A stretch of DNA of 5,424 bases from an uncultured Spirochaetales bacterium (GTDB lineage Bacteria; Spirochaetota; Spirochaetia; Sphaerochaetales; Sphaerochaetaceae). Below are positions 1 to 5,424 of the stretch, in pieces. How positions within the stretch are numbered: the first letter of the stretch is position 1; every line of letters starts with the position of its first letter. The stretch lies in assembly GCA_947306375.1 (NCBI GenBank), contig CAMZGJ010000074.1, positions 1-5,424 of the forward strand, given 5' to 3'. The notes beneath the pieces were generated by a model. That model was not told the DNA's origin and made no database searches. It was given only the letters and a program-made list of their open reading frames with translations. A program made the position numbers and the translations under genes.

Positions 1-773
1 GTTGACTGGATGGGCTCCTTGTTGGGACCTTCAGTCATGACAACGTGTGCGTGACCGTCCATGATGAAGTCAATGCCCTTTACGTTCTTGTAGAGGTCAA
101 TTGATCTGTTGCCCATTTCCTCTTCATCAACGCCGAGGTGTGAAAGAATAACAACAACATCTGCAATTCCGGCCTTCTTGCCGAAGTCGATAATCTCCTG
201 AACCTTGTCAAACATGGCCTGACCTTCAAGGAAGGTAAGATCCTTAACGTAGACGGGGTTGACCTTTGTCTGTGTTACGGGAGTCTCAAGACCGATCATC
301 ATGATGGATGTTCCGTTCTCTTCAGCCCAGATGTACGGATAACCGATGTAGTAGTCACCGTCAAGTACGTCAGCGCAGAGCATTGGGAAATTAGCCTGTG
401 CAATGTTGCTCTTGATGTTGTCATAACCGAAGTCAAACTCATGGTTACCGAATGTGGCAACATCATAGCCTGCTGCATTCATGAGAAGAACAGCATCAAG
501 ACCCTTGCTGTAGCTTACATATGTGTTTCCGTTTGTGAAGTCACCCATGTCGGCAATGATGACCGTTGCACCCTGGCTCTCGAATTTCTCTCTGAGAACG
601 GGAAGGTATGCATAGCCCTCAAGTGCTCCGTGAACGTCGTTTGTATGCAGAATAACTGTCTTTCCGGCGTACGGCTTTTCCGATCTTTCATAGATTGCCT
701 GAGCGTAGACAGAGGCAATGAGAATTACGGAAAGAAGCAGAACACTAAGTACTTTCTTTACTGAATTTTTCAC
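1..773 (-). CDS. Exported 5'-nucleotidase / 2',3'-cyclic phosphodiesterase family metallophosphoesterase (partial, N-terminal 257 residues)
   Basis: The reading frame is open from a GTG at 773 to the left edge, so the C-terminus is missing. GTG is chosen because a perfect AGGAGG lies 6 bases upstream and a signal peptide follows directly: KNSVKK, a hydrophobic core at about residues 8-22, and a likely signal peptidase I site after VYA (residue 24). The mature part shows the calcineurin-like dinuclear-metal motifs in order: TNDVHG (D46, H48), GD (D78), GNHEFD (N110, H111), SHLG (H212) and GHAH (H241, H243). This is the UshA/YfkN-type catalytic domain, which removes phosphate from nucleotides outside the cytoplasm. 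The missing part should hold the C-terminal substrate-binding domain. Substrate cannot be read from this fragment: nucleoside monophosphates, 2',3'-cyclic nucleotides, UDP-sugars or cyclic dinucleotides are all possible. The gene starts one base after the ybeY stop, so coupled translation is likely. Family assignment is firm; substrate is not. Confidence 0.93.
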   Translation of the reverse strand, partial: MKNSVKKVLSVLLLSVILIASVYAQAIYERSEKPYAGKTVILHTNDVHGALEGYAYLPVLREKFESQGATVIIADMGDFTNGNTYVSYSKGLDAVLLMNAAGYDVATFGNHEFDFGYDNIKSNIAQANFPMLCADVLDGDYYIGYPYIWAEENGTSIMMIGLETPVTQTKVNPVYVKDLTFLEGQAMFDKVQEIIDFGKKAGIADVVVILSHLGVDEEEMGNRSIDLYKNVKGIDFIMDGHAHVVMTEGPNKEPIQS

Positions 774-774
774 T

Positions 775-1254
775 TTAATCCTCCTTTTGGATTTGAGAAT
801 ACAGTTTAATCAATATATCTTCCTGACGGCGGAGCATGGGCTCCGACGCGTCATTGGATTTATGATCCATTCCATTTAAGTGTAATACACCGTGAATCAG
901 AAGTCTATGAAGTTCTTCATCAAAAGAAACGTGGAATTCCTCAGCGTTCCGGGCAAAAACCTCGGGGCATATGAGAATATCGCCCAGGTTCCTGTACCTG
1001 CGGGGACCGGCAATGAAGGCAAAGTCCTCATTGCCGTCCTGGGCGGCAAAACTGAGGATATCCGTACTGTCATCTATGCCGCGGTACTGCCTGTTCAGGG
1101 CGTGCATCTCCTCCTCTCCTATGAAGGTGACGGAGAACTCCGCCCCGTCAATCCCCTCTTCCCGGCAGACTGCCCTGAGAAAGTCAGAGACCTCCTTCCT
1201 GGGTGCAAGTTTGCGGTAACGGGGTTCGGCATATTCTATGAGGATTGAATTCAT
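775..1254 (-). CDS. ybeY: Endoribonuclease YbeY, rRNA maturation factor
   Basis: This 159-residue protein has the usual length for YbeY (UPF0054), a single-strand-specific, metal-dependent endoribonuclease acting in 16S rRNA 3'-end maturation, 70S quality control and RNA turnover in the cytoplasm. The signature zinc motif HGVLHLNGMDH is present at residues 121-131, with metal-binding H121, H125 and H131. Upstream is the conserved segment YRGIDDSTDILSFA (57-70), containing the family's conserved arginine (R58), and then GDILIC (91-96). The C-terminal helix LRRQEDIL also fits the family. The ATG at 1254 overlaps the pgpH stop as ATGA. An AAGGA ribosome site sits in the pgpH tail. PhoH/YbeZ, encoded two genes upstream, is the known partner ATPase of YbeY in other bacteria. 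The stop codon is TAA, one base before the nucleotidase GTG. Nothing looks damaged. Confidence 0.97.
   Translation of the reverse strand: MNSILIEYAEPRYRKLAPRKEVSDFLRAVCREEGIDGAEFSVTFIGEEEMHALNRQYRGIDDSTDILSFAAQDGNEDFAFIAGPRRYRNLGDILICPEVFARNAEEFHVSFDEELHRLLIHGVLHLNGMDHKSNDASEPMLRRQEDILIKLYSQIQKED
780..785 (-). promoter_or_regulatory. Ribosome binding site (AGGAGG) for the nucleotidase gene
   Basis: On the minus strand a perfect AGGAGG lies inside the last codons of ybeY, with six bases (ATTAAA) before the GTG at 773. It supports the GTG start and suggests that ribosomes finishing ybeY can restart here. It is the strongest Shine-Dalgarno match at any gene junction in the window. Confidence 0.88.
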
Positions 1255-3419
1255 TCTTTCTTTTCCTTGTTTTCCTTGTTCTCGTCCGGATACTCGATTC
1301 TGGAGTGGTACTGGGCTGAGAGTGTCTTGAGGACGGACTTGCTTATTATATCTATGTCCTCCATGGTGAGTTTGGAGTCATTCAGCTGGCCGCGCTCAAT
1401 CTTGGAGAGGATTATCTGGTTGATCAGTTTGGAGAACTTTGCGGGTGTGGGGGCGTTGATTGTCCTTGCAGCCGCCTCTATGCCGTCACAGATCATGACA
1501 ATGGCGCATTCCCTGGATGAGGGAATCTCAGCCTGGTATCTGAAGTCTTCGGACCTGACCTCCGTGTTGTGGCCAAGCTCGTTGTTCTCAAGGTCCTTCT
1601 TGGCCTCATAGAAGAAGTAGGAAATAACGTCGTTGCCGTGGTGGTTGGCAATAATATCAATAATTTCAGACGGAAGTCCGGCTTCCCTTCCCCTCTGTGC
1701 ACCGGCGCGCACGTGGTTCTTGATTATGGCCTGGTTCTCAACAAAGTACTCGGGATGCTCCGTCTTTCCTATGTCATGGTACAGTCCGCCTACATAGGCA
1801 ATCATTTCATTGGCACCCACTGCTTCCGCTGCGGCCCTTGCAAGGTCAGCAACGTTCTTGCTGTGGCTGTATGTTCCCGGAGCTGCCTGTTCAAGTCTGG
1901 TTAGAAGCGGGTTTTCAGAGAATGCAAGCTCATTGAGTCTGAAATTGGTGGGCAGTCTGAATACCTTCTCGTAGATGGGAAGAAGAATCAGGATAAGGAG
2001 TATTGAAGCCGTAATGATTAAGGCGCTTCCACCGAACAGTACAAGCCAGTCATCAAATCCTATCTCCCTGAACATAAAGAACGCATCTATGGCACAGACT
2101 GCCGCAATGCTGAAAATCCACTGGAAGAATGAGTCCAGACGCCTGTTGAAGAAGCGGACAAGGAACACGCCTGCGGCTCCGCATGCAACGGAATAGAAGA
2201 ACGTCATTATTGACGTATCCGGCATGAAGAGCATGACTGTACTGATTATAAGGGAAGAAATCATACCCATTATCTTCTGTCCGGATGCCATTGTAAGGAA
2301 GACCGGGACAAAGAGGACGGGCAGGAACGGCTCTATGAAAACCACATCAAAGCGGGTGATTGCGTATGTGACGTTGAAGTATGTGACCACGCAGGAAAGC
2401 ATGATCAGAACAGTCATTGAAAAGCAGTAAACAAGAAGTCTTGTCCTGTCTCCGTTTGTGCTGTCTATGAACAGGAGCATGAGGAGGAAGATAATTGCGA
2501 ACTGGAATACAAAGTCGGAAACAGACTCCTCAAGTGAGAGCGTTGTCTGGTTGCCCAGAAGGGAGAGCATGTGAATCTGCTCCTCGGTTACAACGGTGTC
2601 ACGCTCAAGAATCATGTCTCCGCGGTTGAAGTGGATAACCGTGGGCTCCACAGCGTTTCTTGCACTCTCAATTCTCTGCCTGTAGAGAATCTGATCCATG
2701 TAGACATTGGGTTCAAGAAAGGACAGAAGGACATCACGGATTATGTAGATGTCTTTCAGGTCAATGTCCTGGTCAAACTGATTGAGAATATTGACCACAA
2801 AGACCGTAACTGTCTTTGTAGTAACAATATTGGAATCCAGAGCAACTACGGACTCACGCGCAACTCCGTCAAAGAAGTTGTTTGTAAGGGTTATTTCCCT
2901 GTGACCGCCGGCCATGACGGAGGCAACATCATCCGAATCAAAGTAACCCACGCGGCAGATGTTTTCCAGAAGTTCATAGATGACGGAAAGCAGGGAGTTG
3001 TCCGAAAGGCCCGCAAGCTTGTCCGCGGTCTCCTGACCCACAATCTCCGCAACCCTTTCATAGTTTCCAGATATAAGGGCGCTTCTCATCTCATCATATC
3101 CGCCTATCATCTTCATGGTCTTTTCAAGGGAATATGAGAAAACGGGCAGAACTGCGTCTTCCGCCGCCTTTCTGTTTACTTCAGTCATTGCCTCGTCAAT
3201 AACGTCCACCGTGGTCTTGGCAATTATGTTCTCTTCCGCAATGTGTCCGGGACGGAGGCTTACAATGTATCTTCTGTACTCGGCTCCGGTCTTGACCTTG
3301 AGAAAACCTGCAAGGGCAACTGAAGAGGCTGCCAGCAGGAAGACGCAGATGAGGATGATGTATCCGGGGACTTTCTGAAAGGCCGTTTTATGAAATCCGC
3401 TGTTATTTTTCATAGGCAC
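1251..3419 (-). CDS. pgpH: PgpH-type seven-transmembrane HD-domain phosphohydrolase (probable cyclic di-AMP phosphodiesterase)
   Basis: This 722-residue protein has full family length and order. A transmembrane helix lies at about 18-40. An extracytoplasmic 7TMR-HDED sensor domain follows at about 41-300 and includes the characteristic RPGHIAEENIIAKTT segment and a closing RGDMILERDTVVTEEQ segment. A seven-helix membrane block spans about 302-482, and a cytoplasmic HD domain about 500-705. Likely metal ligands are H519, H548-D549, H569, H593/H594 and D645. The conserved family end YHSRIEYP is present, followed by a charged Lys/Glu/Asn tail. Characterised homologues (Listeria PgpH) hydrolyse c-di-AMP to pApA; that activity here is inferred from homology. 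The GTG start at 3419 is preferred over the ATG at 3413 because of the ribosome site at 3427-3431. The gene overlaps phoH by 17 bases and ybeY through ATGA. The loop between FVENQ and H569 appears unusually short compared with well-known members. Confidence 0.93.
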   Translation of the reverse strand: MPMKNNSGFHKTAFQKVPGYIILICVFLLAASSVALAGFLKVKTGAEYRRYIVSLRPGHIAEENIIAKTTVDVIDEAMTEVNRKAAEDAVLPVFSYSLEKTMKMIGGYDEMRSALISGNYERVAEIVGQETADKLAGLSDNSLLSVIYELLENICRVGYFDSDDVASVMAGGHREITLTNNFFDGVARESVVALDSNIVTTKTVTVFVVNILNQFDQDIDLKDIYIIRDVLLSFLEPNVYMDQILYRQRIESARNAVEPTVIHFNRGDMILERDTVVTEEQIHMLSLLGNQTTLSLEESVSDFVFQFAIIFLLMLLFIDSTNGDRTRLLVYCFSMTVLIMLSCVVTYFNVTYAITRFDVVFIEPFLPVLFVPVFLTMASGQKIMGMISSLIISTVMLFMPDTSIMTFFYSVACGAAGVFLVRFFNRRLDSFFQWIFSIAAVCAIDAFFMFREIGFDDWLVLFGGSALIITASILLILILLPIYEKVFRLPTNFRLNELAFSENPLLTRLEQAAPGTYSHSKNVADLARAAAEAVGANEMIAYVGGLYHDIGKTEHPEYFVENQAIIKNHVRAGAQRGREAGLPSEIIDIIANHHGNDVISYFFYEAKKDLENNELGHNTEVRSEDFRYQAEIPSSRECAIVMICDGIEAAARTINAPTPAKFSKLINQIILSKIERGQLNDSKLTMEDIDIISKSVLKTLSAQYHSRIEYPDENKENKEKKE
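1261..1278. repeat. Two perfect tandem copies of a 9-base unit in the pgpH 3' end
   Basis: On the plus strand TTTTCCTTG occurs at 1261-1269 and again immediately at 1270-1278. On the coding strand it gives the repetitive PgpH tail ENK-ENK-EKK. Each copy contains AAGG, so the unit duplicates a Shine-Dalgarno-like core ahead of ybeY. Because the unit is three codons long, a change in copy number would not break the reading frame. Confidence 0.75.
1264..1268 (-). promoter_or_regulatory. Probable ribosome binding site (AAGGA) for ybeY
   Basis: The minus strand reads AAGGA followed by nine bases and then the ybeY ATG at 1254. The site lies inside the lysine-rich 3' end of pgpH and is one copy of a nine-base tandem duplication. 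The spacing is at the long end of normal, so restart from the overlapping ATGA may contribute more than the site itself. Confidence 0.55.
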
Positions 3420-4338
3420 TTATTATCCTCTGCACTATTCTGGACCTTACGGTGTCACGGCCTGAGAATCTTATGAAGGAAACTCCCTCAACACCGTCCA
3501 GTCTTTCAAGTGCATCCACAAGACCGCTTCTCTGGTTGTGGGGAAGGTCGGTCTGCGTAATATCTCCGGTAATTATAGCACATGAGTTCTCCCCCAGCCT
3601 AGTAAGGAACATTTTCATCTGGCCCACCGTGGTGTTCTGGGCCTCATCCAGGATAACGCAGGCGTTGTTCAGGCTGCGTCCCCTCATGTATGCAAGCGGG
3701 GCAATCTCTATCTGTCCGCTTTCCTCAAGGCGCTTTACCGTATTGGGAGAAAGAGTGGCCTCCATGCTGTCATACAGGGGCTTGAGGTAGGGATTGAGTT
3801 TCTGTGAGAGGTCTCCCGGCAGGAAGCCCAGGTTCTCTCCGGCTTCCACAACGGGTCTGGTAATGACAATCTTGTTCTTTCTTCCGCTCAGAAGCTCTCC
3901 AAGGCACCAGTTGGTGGCAAGGAAGGTCTTTCCCGTGCCGGCGGGTCCCACTGCAAAGACAACCTGTGAACCTTCCATGGCCCTTACATACTCAAGCTGT
4001 CTGTTTCCCTTGGGGTAGATTGTCCTTGTTCCCACCGTTATGATTCGGGAACTGCCCTCCTCCGGGCTGCGGTCAAGGGACTTGAGCTCCATGAGAATGT
4101 CCTGGCGCGAGATATCGTCGGAGACGACGGAAAGCTCCATGAGCCTGTCAAGCAGGTTGGACAAAAGCGCCCGCTCCTCCGGCGATCCCGTAAACTCAAG
4201 GCGGTTGCCCCTGACGGAAATCCTGCAGCCCGTAACCTCCTCAAGGTACGGGATGTTGGAGTCGTTGGGCCCGCAGATCTGTCTCAGAGAGTCATCGTTT
4301 TCAATTTCGTAACCCGATGTCAATTTCATTTCTCCCAT
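3403..4338 (-). CDS. phoH: PhoH/YbeZ-family P-loop ATPase
   Basis: This 311-residue protein has the normal length for PhoH-like (YbeZ) proteins, cytoplasmic ATPases linked to RNA metabolism and ribosome maturation that associate with YbeY. The N-terminal part (about 20-70) looks like the family's KH-like nucleic-acid-binding region, with a GNRLEFTG turn. The ATPase domain shows Walker A GPAGTGKT (131-138), the family segment ITRPVVEAGENLGFLPGD (159-176), Walker B VILDEAQN (228-235) and the ITGDITQTDLP motif (256-266). The start is uncertain. The ATG at 4338 has only a weak AAAG immediately before it. The in-frame ATG at 4329 (Met4) forms an ATGA with the stop of the upstream barrel gene, but its GGGAG is only two bases away. 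Either choice overlaps the upstream gene and leaves all domains intact. Its 3' end overlaps pgpH by 17 bases. Confidence 0.95.
   Translation of the reverse strand: MGEMKLTSGYEIENDDSLRQICGPNDSNIPYLEEVTGCRISVRGNRLEFTGSPEERALLSNLLDRLMELSVVSDDISRQDILMELKSLDRSPEEGSSRIITVGTRTIYPKGNRQLEYVRAMEGSQVVFAVGPAGTGKTFLATNWCLGELLSGRKNKIVITRPVVEAGENLGFLPGDLSQKLNPYLKPLYDSMEATLSPNTVKRLEESGQIEIAPLAYMRGRSLNNACVILDEAQNTTVGQMKMFLTRLGENSCAIITGDITQTDLPHNQRSGLVDALERLDGVEGVSFIRFSGRDTVRSRIVQRIISAYEK
3427..3431 (-). promoter_or_regulatory. Ribosome binding site (AGAGG) that favours the GTG start of pgpH
   Basis: The minus strand reads AGAGG, then seven bases, then GTG at 3419. The alternative in-frame ATG two codons later (3413) would be 13 bases away, which is too far for efficient use. 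The site lies inside the last codons of phoH, so phoH and pgpH translation are probably coupled. Confidence 0.75.
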
Positions 4339-5424
4339 TCTTTGGTATTCATATTATAGTAATTCTCAACCTTCAGCTCAGGAATGTCATTCCACTGGAC
4401 ATAGACGGAAATCTCCGGGACCCAGACCTGCTTGTTGTTTGAGTCTGTCTGAACCGAGGCCTTTGCGTCCACGTTGAGGTTCCATGCGCTCATGTAGTGC
4501 ACAATTGAGATCTTGACGTTGTTGAGCGTAAAAGATGTCTGGCTGCGTCCTTCTCCGAAGAAGTCCAGGGACTTTATGAAGTCCTTCCACATGAGTGAGA
4601 AGCTGAACCGGTCATTGTCATCAAAGTATTTGTAGAAGCTGTTGTTGGAGGATGAGACTGATACGGACATGTCCAGGAATTGGCTTACCGCAAAGTTGAA
4701 CTGCATTGATGCGTTCAGGCTTGTTGAGTACTTGTTGGAAAAGTCATAGTTGAAGTCAGTTGAGAATGTTCCCTCAAATCCAATCCTGTTCCTCCACCTG
4801 TAGTACGGTGAGACTGTTTTCTTCAGTATCACACGCAGACGGTCCTTGGTTAAAGTGCTGTCCTTGAAGGACATTGAGGCAGAGCTTTCATCAAAGTTTA
4901 GCTGAACGGTCATCTTGCGGAATTCAAACTGATTCTCGAATTCAGATGTCTCGGAAAGTCTTATTCTGTCCTTGAACAACCGGATTCCGAAGCTTTGGGT
5001 GGCAGAATAACCGTCCCAGTCCCCTTCATCAAAGGTGTAGGTGTTGTTGAGCCTGAAATTCCAGTAGTTCTTTGTAATTCCAAGATTCAGATGGGCCTTG
5101 CTGCCCTCCAGCATGCTCTCCCTCTCATTGTACAGGACAATGTCTCCTGAGACTGCAAAACCGGCATAGGAGAAACTGAAACCGGGTGTGGTTGCAAGCT
5201 CAAGAGGTCTGAGGGTCTGCTCTGCACTGAAGTTGAAGTACCACAGCTTTCTTGTAAGCTTGACCGAATGGGCCGTTACCCAGGTCTTTGACCAATCCAT
5301 GGTCTCAAATGTCTTTACACCTGTCTTTTCAGAATAACTGAAGAGGTTTGTGTTCAGTACGTATGTAAGGCCTATCTTGGGCAGGTTGGCGGTAAATCTT
5401 GAGGGCAGCTTTGTTGTTACAGTA
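4326..5424 (-). CDS. lptD: Outer-membrane beta-barrel protein, LptD (LPS-assembly protein)-like, C-terminal part
   Basis: The frame is open from the right edge to a TGA at 4326-4328, giving 365 residues with no start in the window. The methionine codon at 5300 is internal, because in-frame coding of the same character continues upstream of it (KLPSRFTANLPKIGLTYVLN). The sequence is almost entirely alternating polar/hydrophobic strands rich in aromatic residues and separated by charged turns, as in outer-membrane barrels. Examples are HSVKLTRKLWYFNFSAE and SMQFNFAVSQFLDMSVSVSSS. Near the end, FTLNNVKISIVHYMSAWNLNVDA followed by VPEISVYVQWNDIPELK resembles the last strands of LptD proteins in spirochaetes and Bacteroidota. 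LptD inserts lipopolysaccharide or related glycolipid into the outer leaflet. The barrel call is strong; the specific LptD call rests on C-terminal pattern and gene size, since the N-terminal OstA domain is outside the window. Its last codons overlap the phoH start. Confidence 0.68.
   Translation of the reverse strand, partial: TVTTKLPSRFTANLPKIGLTYVLNTNLFSYSEKTGVKTFETMDWSKTWVTAHSVKLTRKLWYFNFSAEQTLRPLELATTPGFSFSYAGFAVSGDIVLYNERESMLEGSKAHLNLGITKNYWNFRLNNTYTFDEGDWDGYSATQSFGIRLFKDRIRLSETSEFENQFEFRKMTVQLNFDESSASMSFKDSTLTKDRLRVILKKTVSPYYRWRNRIGFEGTFSTDFNYDFSNKYSTSLNASMQFNFAVSQFLDMSVSVSSSNNSFYKYFDDNDRFSFSLMWKDFIKSLDFFGEGRSQTSFTLNNVKISIVHYMSAWNLNVDAKASVQTDSNNKQVWVPEISVYVQWNDIPELKVENYYNMNTKEWEK

Noticed and set aside
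441..764. A 107-codon plus-strand reading frame opposite the nucleotidase gene
   Set aside because: It is also in codon register with the real gene, and the minus strand encodes a clear signal peptide and metal-binding motifs across the same bases. Its predicted product looks like no known protein.
811..816. TATATT on the minus strand near the end of ybeY, considered as a promoter for the nucleotidase gene
   Set aside because: No acceptable -35 element lies 16-18 bases upstream, and the sequence encodes the conserved YbeY C-terminal helix.
830..845. A perfect 6-base inverted repeat (CGGAGC, four-base loop, GCTCCG) inside ybeY, considered as a terminator or control hairpin before the nucleotidase gene
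   Set aside because: The stem is short, no T-run follows on the coding strand, and the bases encode conserved-looking YbeY C-terminal residues. A stem of this size is expected by chance.
892..1248. A 118-codon plus-strand reading frame opposite ybeY
   Set aside because: It lies in codon register opposite a confidently identified YbeY and has no domain of its own.
2571..3137. A 188-codon plus-strand reading frame opposite pgpH, starting with GTG behind a GGGAG-like site
   Set aside because: It runs in exact codon register opposite pgpH, so its stops would arise only where pgpH uses TTA, CTA or TCA, codons that are scarce there. The translation has no recognisable domain, and the ribosome-like site is simply the reverse of PgpH codons for Leu-Ser-Leu-Leu.
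4355..4360. TATAAT on the minus strand about 20 bases upstream of phoH, considered as a -10 promoter element
   Set aside because: The hexamer at the right distance upstream (CTGAGC) matches only three of six -35 positions, and the bases encode the barrel protein's final Tyr/Asn-rich residues, which are naturally AT-rich.
4326..5300. Treating the methionine codon at 5300 as the start of the barrel protein
   Set aside because: The same frame stays open to the right edge with barrel-like sequence (41 more residues), and no signal peptide follows the methionine, so it is internal.

Overview
The window is a tightly packed block of five genes, all on the minus strand, so transcription runs from high to low coordinates. 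In transcription order they are: the C-terminal part of an outer-membrane beta-barrel resembling LptD (cut by the right edge), a PhoH/YbeZ-family ATPase, a PgpH-type seven-transmembrane HD phosphohydrolase, the endoribonuclease YbeY, and the N-terminal 257 residues of an exported 5'-nucleotidase-family metallophosphoesterase (cut by the left edge). No RNA gene, mobile element, CRISPR array or non-coding gap was found. The largest gap between genes is one base.

The organism is probably a diderm bacterium, most likely a spirochaete of the Treponema type. This is inference. The beta-barrel requires an outer membrane. Its C-terminal pattern (paired aromatic strands, then a 'W..IPELK' ending) resembles LptD proteins of spirochaetes and Bacteroidota. 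Clear AGGAGG/AGAGG ribosome sites and GTG starts argue against Bacteroidota. The phoH-pgpH-ybeY order is widespread, including in Bacillota, and is not diagnostic.

The junctions suggest one translationally coupled operon. The barrel gene and phoH overlap, with an ATGA available at the second possible phoH start. phoH and pgpH overlap by 17 bases. pgpH and ybeY share an ATGA. ybeY and the nucleotidase are one base apart, with the nucleotidase ribosome site lying inside the end of ybeY.

PhoH (YbeZ) and YbeY are known partners in rRNA maturation and RNA quality control. PgpH proteins degrade cyclic di-AMP in the cytoplasm and carry a large extracytoplasmic sensor domain. The flanking genes serve the cell envelope: an outer-membrane assembly barrel upstream and an exported nucleotide-hydrolysing enzyme downstream. 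The window is therefore mostly a conserved core-gene neighbourhood. The points most worth checking are a shortened loop next to a metal-binding histidine in PgpH, the coupling of an exported nucleotidase to a c-di-AMP phosphodiesterase gene, and the placement of the LptD-like gene at the head of this RNA-metabolism cluster.
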